From contig DTUG01000178.1 of assembly GCA_012964275.1 (NCBI GenBank), forward strand, positions 1-8,757: a stretch of 8,757 nt of DNA. The letters run 5' to 3'. Numbering within the stretch: the stretch's first letter is position 1; every line of letters begins with the position of its first letter. Below the pieces are notes generated by a model. The model was not told the DNA's origin, searched no databases, and was given only the letters and a program-made list of their open reading frames with translations. Positions 1-8,623 of this stretch are shown here, one piece after another. Made by a program: the position numbers and the translations under genes. The DNA comes from Fidelibacterota bacterium. GTDB taxonomy: Bacteria; Fidelibacterota; Marinisomatia; Marinisomatales; UBA1611.

Positions 1-683
1 TGGTTACTTAAAACGGCAAGGCTCATCCGGTTCGAACTATACTCATCATTATAAAACTCTAATAATTCTTCTCTTTTAATGTCCCCGAGAGTTTCCAGAT
101 TCCCAATATTAAACTTCCGCTGCGGGTGTCCATCCCTTACAAAGGAGAATATAATCTGCTGTTCACGCCAGTTGTCATTCATTTTATTTTTCTGATATTC
201 TGAGTGGACAGCGTTTTTTTCCCGATCTGTATATTTGGCAGTAAATAGAGGGGCAATGAAAAACTGGGCAAAGCGGTCCAGTGCACCCTCAAAAGCGTTC
301 GGAAATACCTGAAATTGATAATTGGTGTGATCTCCGGCAGTATATGCATTGGACATTCCACCATTGTTTTGCAGATAGGTGCTGTATTCATCTACATCGG
401 GATACTTCTCCGTACCTAGAAAAAGCATGTGTTCCAAAAAGTGGGCTAACCCCTGGCGGTTTTCAGGATCCTGCAACGAACCTGCGTCCACACACATGGA
501 GGCAGATGATTTATTAAAGTCGGGATCAGACAAAAGATAAACTTTTAATCCATTTTCCAAGGTCAGTTTACTAACCTGGCTCTTGTCTAATGGGTGTTTC
601 TCAATCATCTGCTGTTCATTTACAGGAGGCAATGCACAGCTTCCAATCAAACAAACACATATCAATAACAACAAAATTTTTAT
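1..683 (-). CDS. M16 (insulinase/pitrilysin) zinc metallopeptidase, predicted lipoprotein, N-terminal part only
   Basis: The first 227 codons are present; the gene runs off the left edge. M16A members are usually about 900 residues or more, so most of the protein is missing. The zinc site is the inverted motif HFLEH (H81, E84, H85 counting the ATA as codon 1), and a third ligand E162 lies in NAVHSEYQ. This matches the HxxEHx76E spacing of the family. Other insulin-degrading-enzyme-like blocks are HMLFLGTEKYP, HTNYQF, GALDRFAQFF and YSSNRM. The N-terminus reads K-I-L-L-L-L-I-C-V-C-L-I-G-S-C, a short hydrophobic signal with a plausible lipobox (IGS before C16), so an envelope-anchored lipoprotein is inferred. 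No ATG, GTG or TTG precedes this signal in frame after the stop near 727. ATA at 681-683 is the best start because a purine-rich GGGAAG lies 8 nt upstream and a Lys follows. TTG at 672-674 is the fallback, but it would lose that Lys. The start lies 17 nt after the metzincin gene. The role is probably degradation of peptides in the envelope. Confidence 0.9.
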   Translation of the reverse strand, partial: MKILLLLICVCLIGSCALPPVNEQQMIEKHPLDKSQVSKLTLENGLKVYLLSDPDFNKSSASMCVDAGSLQDPENRQGLAHFLEHMLFLGTEKYPDVDEYSTYLQNNGGMSNAYTAGDHTNYQFQVFPNAFEGALDRFAQFFIAPLFTAKYTDREKNAVHSEYQKNKMNDNWREQQIIFSFVRDGHPQRKFNIGNLETLGDIKREELLEFYNDEYSSNRMSLAVLSN

Positions 684-691
684 GTGTTTTT

Positions 692-697
692 CTTCCC
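692..697 (-). promoter_or_regulatory. Possible ribosome binding site for the M16 peptidase gene
   Basis: On the minus strand GGGAAG lies between the TAA of the metzincin gene and the proposed ATA start, with an 8-nt spacer to ATA. The spacer to the first in-frame TTG would be 17 nt, which is too long. This spacing is the main argument for initiation at ATA. The match to a Shine-Dalgarno core is only partial. Confidence 0.4.
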
Positions 698-700
698 AAA

Positions 701-3265
701 TTATGTATCTAAAGCTTTTTTTATTCTATAGCCAATATATTCCCGATGTGCCTGTGTAGCAAGGTCAACGCCATGCCTTTTAGATATAAATTTTTTAATC
801 TTTAATAAGTTGGCATGAGCGTTGGCGACAGAAATATGACTATATTTATTTTTTCCTTTATTCTGAACAATGAGAATTAATCGCTCGGTATATTCAGTCT
901 GAAGGTTCTGGCGAATTGTATTAACATTCTCGCCTGCGTCCACAGAAAAACAGGCACTTGTCAATTCAGACATCATGCGAGGCAGGTTATAACTGTTTCC
1001 ATAAAGTTCAGAATCAGTGATACGGTTTAGAACATTTATGTGCAGCAATTGGTCAAGCAAAGATTTATGAATTCCAAGTATCCCATCATGAAGTTTGGGG
1101 TCCTGTGTTCCACTAAATCCGCGACGTTCCCACTGCAGATGCGTGTAGAGATCTTTGGGAACAGAGAAAGCATCAAGGGAAAATATATATTTGTTCAAAA
1201 GGGTCATGGCCCAACGCTGCTCGTCTTCGGGAACAGGACGAAAAGGGACTTCCCGACCTTCCTGGCCTACCATTGAACGATCCATATAAACTCCGCCTAT
1301 ATATCTGGATATAACCCCTGCAGCCATGGAATATTCCCGGCTTAGAATATAAAAAGCATCCGTAAGGGCGTGATAAGATTGATCTTCCTGTTCATATTTT
1401 CGGCGCAGGCTTTTGTACAATGTTCTTACCATTTCCATGCGTTCCTGAGCATAACCCATTGGATCGTTAGTCATGTCATTGATCATGACCCTGGGATCAA
1501 TGCCCTTGCCCGGTGAGCGCATATCATCAGCGTCGTTACCATACCCTAGTTTTGGCTGTGTGGAGCGCCCAAGGAGATTTTTAGCTCTTTCTTCCTCATT
1601 AATGGGGTCATCCAGGGATGGGGCATATCCGAATTCAATAACCCATTTATCATACGGACCAGGAATTGTAGAATAAAACTGGCCATGGTGACCGGGGTTC
1701 ACATTGGCTCCTACATAATCCATAACAGACGCTGTCAGCCCAATGGTTTCTGTGGTATTTCGATCGTGGATATTTTTCAGGCTATGCAGCTGGCTGGCAT
1801 AAAAATTATGAGTCAGTCCCAGTGTGTGGCCAATCTCATGGAGCGTCAATTTAACCAAGCCTTCATAAATCATGCGACGTTGCTCAAGTTGACCAAAGCC
1901 TTCAAGTGTGTTTATTGCAGTTATTCCAAACAGGTTTGCCTGATGCAGATGGGCGCCGGCCTGGCAAGAATTCTTATTTGGTAAGAGTTCTGGAGTGCTA
2001 TTGACATCAAAAAGCCGCTCGTATTTAACACGATTTGTGAAATACACATACTCCAGCATTATATCTGCCCCTAATATTTGTCCTGTACGCGGATTAACAA
2101 AACTAGGGCCGTAGCCACCAAACGGCGGATTGGGTGAAGATGTCCAGCGTAGCACGTTGTAGCGAATATCTCCAGCATCCCAGTCCGCATCATCCGGCTG
2201 AACCTTTACCCGAACAGCATCTTTGAACCCTGCTTCCCTGAACGCCAGGTTCCATGCCAACACACCCTCTTCTATAGCGTTGCGAAATTCATGCGGAGTG
2301 GTATTTTCGATCCACCAGACAATGGGTGTCACCGGTTCTGAAAAATCTTTCTCGGGCTCTTTTTTTACCAAATGCCAGCGGTGAACGAGGTCGCGGTAAG
2401 GTGTCACATCATCCGGACTGGTCATATCCGTTACCTGAGTTGTAAAATAACCAACCCGGGGATCTTCGAATCGCGGTTTATAATCGTTGACAGGCATTTT
2501 TATAAAACTATGCTGGAGTGTGACATTCACTGATCGTGCATCAGTTAATCCTACATCCGACCCCCAATGGGTTGGTGTCGGGTTACTGTATACATACTGA
2601 ACAATTAGATCTGTGTTTTCAGGATAATTTTTTATATCACTATATTTAGAGCGATTCTTAACCAATTTCCCAATTTTGAATCTGTTGGTCTTATCGCCAG
2701 GCGCAGTACCTCGGGTGATCTGGTGCAGAGCCTCGGATAAAAACACATCATCTACATCAATCAAGACTTCTGCATCGCTCTGCTTTCCATATTCTCCAGA
2801 CCCCTTTTTTTCTCCAATTATAAAGGCAGATGCAAGTATGGCGGTACTTACATTGGCGTCTGCTGCCCGGCTAAGAGGGTTTTCAGGGTCAAAAAACAAA
2901 GATATGTTCTGGATCTCGAATTCTACACGGTTAAAATACCGTTTAAATTTTATGATCCGGGCACCGCGATAGCTACCGCGAAACACACCGGCATCTATTT
3001 GTCCGTCCAAACCATGAACGAAATAAATATATTCATGGTTCAACTGATCGCTCTTCAGAAGCATGTGCATTTTCCCATTGCTGGTATCCTGATACAAGGT
3101 AATCAATCCCGGGATTTCCTTTTTGTTCTTCAGGGCTTCTTCCATGGGTTTTATGGCCGGCGGAGAAATGCCTGGTTTTGGTGTTGCCCCATCCGTTGAC
3201 GGTGGTGGATCCTGAGCAATCAGGAATGGAACAATAATGAAAGAAAACAACTTGATTGGTGTCAT
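701..3265 (-). CDS. Exported zinc-dependent metalloprotease, metzincin type (DUF5117/DUF5118 family)
   Basis: This is an 854-residue protein. It starts with a short signal peptide: Lys5, a hydrophobic stretch at about 6-17, and possible cleavage after A17. A Pro-rich linker at about 19-40 follows. Residues about 40-90 resemble the DUF5118 segment and about 90-290 the DUF5117 region. The catalytic domain (about 310-650) carries HEIGHTLGLTH, the metzincin zinc signature, with H476, H480 and H486 as ligands and E477 as the general base. SVMDY near M515 is a good Met-turn. Length is normal for the family and no residue of the site is missing. Substrate and physiological role are not known from sequence; export to the periplasm or outside is inferred from the signal. 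The ATG has an AAAGGA ribosome binding site 9 nt upstream, inside the end of the E3 gene, and begins 6 nt after the E3 stop. That spacing implies co-transcription with the PDH genes. Confidence 0.92.
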   Translation of the reverse strand: MTPIKLFSFIIVPFLIAQDPPPSTDGATPKPGISPPAIKPMEEALKNKKEIPGLITLYQDTSNGKMHMLLKSDQLNHEYIYFVHGLDGQIDAGVFRGSYRGARIIKFKRYFNRVEFEIQNISLFFDPENPLSRAADANVSTAILASAFIIGEKKGSGEYGKQSDAEVLIDVDDVFLSEALHQITRGTAPGDKTNRFKIGKLVKNRSKYSDIKNYPENTDLIVQYVYSNPTPTHWGSDVGLTDARSVNVTLQHSFIKMPVNDYKPRFEDPRVGYFTTQVTDMTSPDDVTPYRDLVHRWHLVKKEPEKDFSEPVTPIVWWIENTTPHEFRNAIEEGVLAWNLAFREAGFKDAVRVKVQPDDADWDAGDIRYNVLRWTSSPNPPFGGYGPSFVNPRTGQILGADIMLEYVYFTNRVKYERLFDVNSTPELLPNKNSCQAGAHLHQANLFGITAINTLEGFGQLEQRRMIYEGLVKLTLHEIGHTLGLTHNFYASQLHSLKNIHDRNTTETIGLTASVMDYVGANVNPGHHGQFYSTIPGPYDKWVIEFGYAPSLDDPINEEERAKNLLGRSTQPKLGYGNDADDMRSPGKGIDPRVMINDMTNDPMGYAQERMEMVRTLYKSLRRKYEQEDQSYHALTDAFYILSREYSMAAGVISRYIGGVYMDRSMVGQEGREVPFRPVPEDEQRWAMTLLNKYIFSLDAFSVPKDLYTHLQWERRGFSGTQDPKLHDGILGIHKSLLDQLLHINVLNRITDSELYGNSYNLPRMMSELTSACFSVDAGENVNTIRQNLQTEYTERLILIVQNKGKNKYSHISVANAHANLLKIKKFISKRHGVDLATQAHREYIGYRIKKALDT

Positions 3266-3271
3266 TTGTGA

Positions 3272-4696
3272 CTATCCTTTCTTCTTGGGTACATATATAT
3301 CTGTAACAGTGCCGGCAAAAACTTCCGCTGCATTGGAAAAGGTTTCACTTAAAGTGGGGTGGGGATGTACCGTCAGGCTTATGTCATCAGGATCAGCGCC
3401 CATTTCAATTGCTAACACTCCTTCAGAAATAAGATCTCCCGCGTTCGGACCTACCATTCCAACACCAAGTGTTCGCTTGGATACGGGGTCAAAAAGAATT
3501 TTGGTTTTTCCTTCGTTTCGGCCAATGGCAAGAGATTTCCCGCTGGCCGCCCAGGGAAATTCTCCTTTTTCGTAAGCGACTGAATTCTTTTTTGCTTCCG
3601 TTTCCGTTAAACCGGCCCAGGCGATCTCGGGATCAGTAAAGATCACTGCCGGAATAGCCATGGCATCAAAGGCAGATGGTAACCCGGCAATCACTTCTGC
3701 AGCTACTTTCCCTTCGTGGGTTGCCTTATGGGCCAGCATGGGGTCCCCGGCAATATCCCCGATAGCAAAAATATAGTCTACCGTGGTTTTCTGTTTTCGA
3801 TCAACAGTAATAAAATTCTTCTCATTGGTTTTAATATCCGTATTACCAAGCTGCAGATGATCTGTGTTGGGACGACGGCCCACCGCCATTAATACCTGAT
3901 CATATTCCCGGGAAATTGTTTTCCCGTTTTTTTCCAGAGATACTGAAAGGCCGCTTTTTGTCGCAGGCTCCACACCGGTTATTTTTGTTGAAAGGGCTAT
4001 CTCTTCAAACTGTTTGCTTAGCTTTCGAAAAAGCGGCTTGACCAGGTCAGGATCTGCACCAGGGAGCAAAGCAGGCATGAACTCCACTACACTGACCTTC
4101 GACCCCAAAGCATGATAGACTGTTCCTATTTCCAGGCCGATATAACCACCGCCAATCACTAATAAAGTCTCCGGAATTTTTTCTAAATCCAATGCTGTCC
4201 GTGAAGTTAGAATATCGGGATGGTCCATGGATATTCCCGGAGCGGATGCAGACACTGAACCCGCAGCAATAATGCAATGATCAAAGGAAACGGTTGTTTT
4301 TTTAGATCCCACCGAAACGACCAGTTCTGAATTAGATTTAAATGCAGCTGTTCCTTGAAGGGTTTCTACTTTTCTGGCCTTGGCCATTTGGGCAATGCCC
4401 TGGTTCAACTGGATAATTACTTTCTCTTTCCATTCGCGGATGGAATCGATATTTATCTTTGGGCTTCCGAACTCCACCCCCATTCCGTTAAGCGAACGAG
4501 CTTCTTCCATTACTCTAGCAATATGCAACAATGCCTTGGAAGGAATACAGCCCCGGTTCAGACATACGCCGCCTAGGACCGGCTCGCGATCTATTAGCAA
4601 TACATCTTTCCCAAGATCTGCGGATCGAAAAGCGGCGGCATATCCGCCCGGGCCAGCACCAATCACCACCACACTAGCGTGTTTCTTGCTGGCCAT
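3272..4696 (-). CDS. lpdA: Dihydrolipoyl dehydrogenase (E3 of pyruvate dehydrogenase complex)
   Basis: This FAD flavoenzyme reoxidises the dihydrolipoyl arm of E2 and passes electrons to NAD+. From the ATG at 4694-4696 it is 474 residues, the usual size. The N-terminal FAD-binding motif is GAGPGGY (13-19). The redox disulfide is CLNRGC (C45 and C50), followed by IPSK. A second nucleotide-binding motif, GGGYIGLEIG, starts the NAD domain. The FAD-contacting block AIGDIAGDPMLAHKA is present. The C-terminal dimerisation domain ends with HPHPTLSE, giving the His-Glu catalytic pair H446 and E451. A TTG directly before the ATG would add one residue; neither start has a visible Shine-Dalgarno, so I chose the ATG. 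The gene begins 6 nt after the E2 stop. It may also serve other 2-oxoacid dehydrogenases or the glycine cleavage system, but its position ties it to PDH. Confidence 0.97.
   Translation of the reverse strand: MASKKHASVVVIGAGPGGYAAAFRSADLGKDVLLIDREPVLGGVCLNRGCIPSKALLHIARVMEEARSLNGMGVEFGSPKINIDSIREWKEKVIIQLNQGIAQMAKARKVETLQGTAAFKSNSELVVSVGSKKTTVSFDHCIIAAGSVSASAPGISMDHPDILTSRTALDLEKIPETLLVIGGGYIGLEIGTVYHALGSKVSVVEFMPALLPGADPDLVKPLFRKLSKQFEEIALSTKITGVEPATKSGLSVSLEKNGKTISREYDQVLMAVGRRPNTDHLQLGNTDIKTNEKNFITVDRKQKTTVDYIFAIGDIAGDPMLAHKATHEGKVAAEVIAGLPSAFDAMAIPAVIFTDPEIAWAGLTETEAKKNSVAYEKGEFPWAASGKSLAIGRNEGKTKILFDPVSKRTLGVGMVGPNAGDLISEGVLAIEMGADPDDISLTVHPHPTLSETFSNAAEVFAGTVTDIYVPKKKG
3275..3280 (-). 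promoter_or_regulatory. Ribosome binding site of the metzincin gene
   Basis: On the minus strand AAAGGA lies 9 nt before the ATG at 3263-3265. It overlaps the last codons of the E3 gene (Lys-Gly-stop), so translation of the two genes is probably coupled. This is the clearest Shine-Dalgarno sequence in the window. Confidence 0.6.
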
Positions 4697-4702
4697 CAAT
4701 AA

Positions 4703-5965
4703 TTAATCAGCTGATGGTTTTTTAAAAAAGGACCCATTAGACACAATCTCGGCAAACCGAGCTGTGAAGGCCGCGGCAGCGGCCCCATCAATAACTCGAT
4801 GATCATAGGAAAGGGAAAAGGGCATAACATATTTAGGAATGATCTCCTTTGTTTCTGGATCATATATAGGCTTCCATGTACTTTTAGATACTCCTAAAAT
4901 GGCAACTTCAGGCGGATTTATAATAGGAGTGAAATATGTGCCCCCAATTCCGCCAAGGCTTGATATGGTAAAAGAACTTCCTTTCATATCTTCGGGTTTC
5001 AGTTTGTTTCTCCTTGCCCTGGAACTGATATCCATCAGGTTAGATGAAAGATCAAGCAATGATTTTTGATCTACATCCCGAACCACAGGTACTGTTAAGC
5101 CATCTGGGGTGTCGACAGCAATACCAAAATGATAATATTTCTTTATGACCAGGCTTTTGCCGGTATGGTCAAGAGAACTATTAAACTCTGGAAATTCCTT
5201 CAGGGTCTCTACGGCTGCCTGCATAATAAATGGCAGAAAGGTCACTTTTATACTCTTTTCTGCGGTCTCTGTTTTCAAAACCTTTCTGGCAGCATCAAGC
5301 TTTGAAATATCTGCCTGATCAAATTGGGTTACATGAGGAATGGTCTGCCAGGCCTGCTGGAGACGTTCACCGGTAATGCGCTTAATTTTATTCAGGGGCT
5401 GGTGCTCTATTTTACCCCATTGTGAAAAATCTATTGCAGGCATTGCTGTTGCCAGAATTCCGCCAGCCGGTTTTGCCATTTGAGCTCTAATATAGCCATG
5501 AAGATCGTCTTTAGTGACCCGGTTCTTCAGTCCGGTTCCGCTAATAATGGTTAAATCAATTTCGAGTTCACGGGCCAGCTTTCTAACCCCGGGGGTGGAA
5601 AAAGACGACTTTTCTGACGGTTCTTTCTCTTCAATTGCAGGGTACGGAGTATCTTCTGGCTTTTCTCTCGGTTTCTGCTTTACCCTTTGTTTTAGCTTAA
5701 TTTTTTCTTTTTTGCCGTCAGGCTCAACAGCAACATCCATTATAATTAATATCTCCCCTGGTTTTACCTGATCGCCCACTGCTATAAACACCTTCTGTAC
5801 CGTACCCGCTTCTTCTGATGGGATCTCCATAGATGCCTTTTCAGACTCCAGGACTAAAATAATATCATCTATTGCAAGGGCATCACCGGGGGCAACCATG
5901 ACATCGCTCACATCTGCAGATTCTATTCCTTCGCCAAGATCCGGAAGGAGAATTTCTTTAATCAT
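4703..5965 (-). CDS. aceF: Dihydrolipoamide acetyltransferase (E2 of pyruvate dehydrogenase complex)
   Basis: This is the core subunit, which takes the acetyl group from E1 on its lipoyl arm and transfers it to CoA. It has 420 residues. A single lipoyl domain (about 1-80) carries the lipoylated K43 in ESEKASMEIP. A highly charged Lys/Glu-rich linker (about 83-120) follows. The peripheral subunit-binding domain (about 122-160) has the pattern TPGVRKLARELEIDL...GTGLKNRVTKDDL. The catalytic domain (about 175-415) has IPHVTQFDQADIS and the active-site motif DHRVIDG with H389 and D393. The catalytic domain is like that of Escherichia coli AceF, but E. coli has three lipoyl domains and Ala/Pro-rich linkers. 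The start ATG is separated from the E1 stop by only 3 nt, with no clear Shine-Dalgarno, which points to translational coupling. Other 2-oxoacid E2 enzymes share this fold; the neighbouring aceE-type E1 decides for pyruvate. Confidence 0.96.
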   Translation of the reverse strand: MIKEILLPDLGEGIESADVSDVMVAPGDALAIDDIILVLESEKASMEIPSEEAGTVQKVFIAVGDQVKPGEILIIMDVAVEPDGKKEKIKLKQRVKQKPREKPEDTPYPAIEEKEPSEKSSFSTPGVRKLARELEIDLTIISGTGLKNRVTKDDLHGYIRAQMAKPAGGILATAMPAIDFSQWGKIEHQPLNKIKRITGERLQQAWQTIPHVTQFDQADISKLDAARKVLKTETAEKSIKVTFLPFIMQAAVETLKEFPEFNSSLDHTGKSLVIKKYYHFGIAVDTPDGLTVPVVRDVDQKSLLDLSSNLMDISSRARRNKLKPEDMKGSSFTISSLGGIGGTYFTPIINPPEVAILGVSKSTWKPIYDPETKEIIPKYVMPFSLSYDHRVIDGAAAAAFTARFAEIVSNGSFFKKPSAD

Positions 5966-5968
5966 TTT

Positions 5969-8623
5969 CTAAACTGTAATTGGGCTTGGTTTATTGGGAT
6001 CAATATCATATTTATCCATAACCTGGTGTACCACACTCATGTCCAGTTTTCCATCCAATGCCAGAGCGCGTATAGCTGTCAAGACAATATAATAACGGTC
6101 CACTTCAAAAAAATGCCGAAGGTTTTCGCGGGTATCACTGCGGCCAAACCCATCTGTGCCCAGGGCATAATAGGGTCCCGGCACATAGGGGGCTATCTGT
6201 TCTGCCAACATTTTAACATAGTCTGATACAGCCACTGTAGGAACTCGATGTTTACTCAGAGATACTTCAAGATGTGATTTACGCGGTTTTTTATCCGGAT
6301 GGATCAGATTCCACCGCTCGACTTCTTCTGCCTCGCGTCGTAATTCACTAAAGGATGTGACATTCCAGATACCTGGTTCTATATCCCAGTCATTTTTCAA
6401 CAATTCCGCAGCAGCTAATACTTCACCCATGAGCGGCCCACTTCCTAAAAGCCGTAGAAGCGGTTTTTCTGTAGCGCGGATTTTATACAAACCCTTAATA
6501 ATGTCTTTATCCACATTGGCCGGCTGGGGAGGGTGAACATAGTTCTCGTTCTCCAAAGTAATATAATAGATCACATCTTTCTGATCCTGAATCATTTCCT
6601 TCATCCCATAATGGATCACAACTGCTATTTCATGGGCATAGGCCAGGTCATAAGCTTTAATGTTTGGAGTGACTGCGGCAGCCATATGACTGTGGCCGTC
6701 CTGGTGCTGCAAACCTTCACCGTTCAGTGTTGTACGCCCGGCAGTGCCGCCCAGCAGAAACCCGCGGACACGCATATCGCCAGCGGCCCAGATTAAATCC
6801 CAAACCCGCTGAAAGCCAAACATTGAGTAATAGATATAAAAAGGGATCATATTTATTCCATGGGTGTGATAAGACATCCCAGCGGCAATAAATGATGATA
6901 CTGCCCCTGCTTCATTAATCCCCTCCTCTAGAATCTGGCCATCCTTGGACTCTTTATAATAAAGGAACTGATCTGAATCTACCGGATCGTATAATTGTCC
7001 CTTGTGCGAATAGATCCCCAGCTGGCGAAACAGCGGATCCATCCCAAATGTCCGCGCTTCATCTGGTATGACGGGTACAACATTTTTTCCGATTATTTTA
7101 TCCCGGCAGAGAATAGTAATCAATCGGACAAATGCCATGGTTGTAGAAATAGAACGGTCTCCGGTCCCATCCAGCAGTTCCTGAAAAATGGATATGTCCG
7201 GGATATCCATTTTCATATCCTGAACAATGCGGACTGGAATATATCCGCCCAGTTCTTCGCGGCGAGCTTTCAGATAGCGTATCTCTTCGCTGTCTTCTTC
7301 TGGTTTATAAAAGGGAGCTCTAATGGCTTCAGCATCAGAAAGTTTAATATTAAACCTGTCACGAAAATGAAGCAGCTCCTGTTCGTTAAGTCTTTTCTGC
7401 TGGTGAGTAATGTTCCGGCCTTCACCCGCTTCACCCATACCATATCCTTTTATGGTTCTGGCCAAAATCACTGTGGGCTGGCCCCTATGTGCCATGGCTT
7501 CAGCATAGGCAGCATATACTTTTACCGGATCATGGCCGCCCAGTTTTATTCTGATCAGGTCATCATCGCTGATATGGGATACCAGCTCAAGCAGCTCCGG
7601 ATATTTTCCAAAAAAATGTTCCCGCAGGTATGCACCGCCTTCGACCACGTATTTAAGTAATTCCCCGTCTACAATTTCTTCCAGCCGCTGGAGTAATTTG
7701 CCGGTCCTGTCATTTTCCAGAAACTCATCCCACTTGCTTCCCCACACCACCTTTATCACATTCCAACCAGCGCCGCGAAATGCTCCTTCCAGCTCCTGAA
7801 TGATGTTGCCATTTCCGCGAACCGGCCCATCCAAGCGCTGTAGATTACAATTAATAACGAAAATCAGGTTGTCTAGTTCTTCCCTGGCAGCCAGGGTCAG
7901 GGCTCCTTTTGATTCTGGTTCATCCATCTCTCCGTCACCAAGGAAGGCCCATACCTTTCGCCCTGTATCTCTAATAATCTTACGATCCACAAGATAGTGT
8001 AAAAAGCGCGCCTGGTAGAGAGCCATGATGGGTGCCAGGCCCATGGATACAGTAGCGAACTGCCAGAAATCCGGCATCAGCCAAGGGTGGGGATATGAAG
8101 AAAGGCCTCCTCCAGGGGCCAGCTCCCGGCGAAAGTTCCCCAGTTGCTCTTCGCTCAAGCGCCCTTCCAAAAATGCCCGTGCATACATGCCGGGGGATGC
8201 GTGCCCCTGAAAAAATACCAGATCCGCTCCATTGGGATGGTTTGGACCTTTAAAAAAATGGTTGTACCCTATTTCATACAGGTTTGCCGCAGATGCGTAG
8301 GTTGAGATGTGCCCGCCAATGCCGTGGGTCTCATTATTGGCCCGAACCACCATTGCCATGGCATTCCACCGAACAAGGGATTTAATTCGGCGCTCAAGAT
8401 CGCGGTCTCCGGGAAATTCCGGCTGTTTCTCAGGGTGGATAGTATTAATGAACGGGGTGTTTGTATTAAACGGCAGCCGGGCACCCTTTGCCTGAGCATA
8501 ATCTATAAGTTCTTCCAAAAGAAAACGGGTGCGCTCGGATCCGTGTTCTTCTAGAGTATCTTCAATAGATTCGATCCATTCCCGTGTTTCTTGAGGGTCG
8601 GCATCTTTATAAACATTTGCCAT
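5969..8623 (-). CDS. aceE: Pyruvate dehydrogenase E1 component, homodimeric type
   Basis: This thiamine diphosphate enzyme decarboxylates pyruvate and reductively acetylates the lipoyl arm of E2. It has 884 residues, close to the 887 of E. coli AceE, and aligns nearly gap-free up to about residue 571. The ThDP/Mg motif runs from GDG (229-231) to NCN (258-260). Active-site residues fall at almost the same numbers as in E. coli: H105 in GHIST, H141 in QGHASPG, H407 in NITHQ, D521/E522 in PDEARTFGM, and the cofactor-activating E571 in GINEAGA. The C-terminal block GTDGFGRSDTRENLRHFFEV is also conserved. It is the E. coli-type single-chain E1, not the alpha/beta heterotetramer of mitochondria and Gram-positives. 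The gene starts at ATG 8621-8623 with an AT-rich upstream region and no Shine-Dalgarno. It is the first PDH gene of the operon. Confidence 0.98.
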   Translation of the reverse strand: MANVYKDADPQETREWIESIEDTLEEHGSERTRFLLEELIDYAQAKGARLPFNTNTPFINTIHPEKQPEFPGDRDLERRIKSLVRWNAMAMVVRANNETHGIGGHISTYASAANLYEIGYNHFFKGPNHPNGADLVFFQGHASPGMYARAFLEGRLSEEQLGNFRRELAPGGGLSSYPHPWLMPDFWQFATVSMGLAPIMALYQARFLHYLVDRKIIRDTGRKVWAFLGDGEMDEPESKGALTLAAREELDNLIFVINCNLQRLDGPVRGNGNIIQELEGAFRGAGWNVIKVVWGSKWDEFLENDRTGKLLQRLEEIVDGELLKYVVEGGAYLREHFFGKYPELLELVSHISDDDLIRIKLGGHDPVKVYAAYAEAMAHRGQPTVILARTIKGYGMGEAGEGRNITHQQKRLNEQELLHFRDRFNIKLSDAEAIRAPFYKPEEDSEEIRYLKARREELGGYIPVRIVQDMKMDIPDISIFQELLDGTGDRSISTTMAFVRLITILCRDKIIGKNVVPVIPDEARTFGMDPLFRQLGIYSHKGQLYDPVDSDQFLYYKESKDGQILEEGINEAGAVSSFIAAGMSYHTHGINMIPFYIYYSMFGFQRVWDLIWAAGDMRVRGFLLGGTAGRTTLNGEGLQHQDGHSHMAAAVTPNIKAYDLAYAHEIAVVIHYGMKEMIQDQKDVIYYITLENENYVHPPQPANVDKDIIKGLYKIRATEKPLLRLLGSGPLMGEVLAAAELLKNDWDIEPGIWNVTSFSELRREAEEVERWNLIHPDKKPRKSHLEVSLSKHRVPTVAVSDYVKMLAEQIAPYVPGPYYALGTDGFGRSDTRENLRHFFEVDRYYIVLTAIRALALDGKLDMSVVHQVMDKYDIDPNKPSPITV

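Noticed and set aside
179..391. 70-codon minus-strand open frame at the left end
   Set aside because: It is out of frame with the M16 gene on the same strand, and the M16 frame carries the family's zinc ligands through this region.
3237..3575. 112-codon plus-strand open frame over the lpd/metzincin junction
   Set aside because: It is antisense to the conserved C-terminus of E3 (the HPHPTLSE site) and has no recognisable features.
4697..4699. TTG directly before the lpd ATG as an alternative start
   Set aside because: It adds only one residue, has no better upstream signal, and the adjacent ATG is the more usual initiator.
6995..7660. Long open frame (221 codons) on the plus strand
   Set aside because: It lies wholly antisense to aceE, whose protein is conserved across the same bases including H407; the plus-strand translation shows no recognisable domain.
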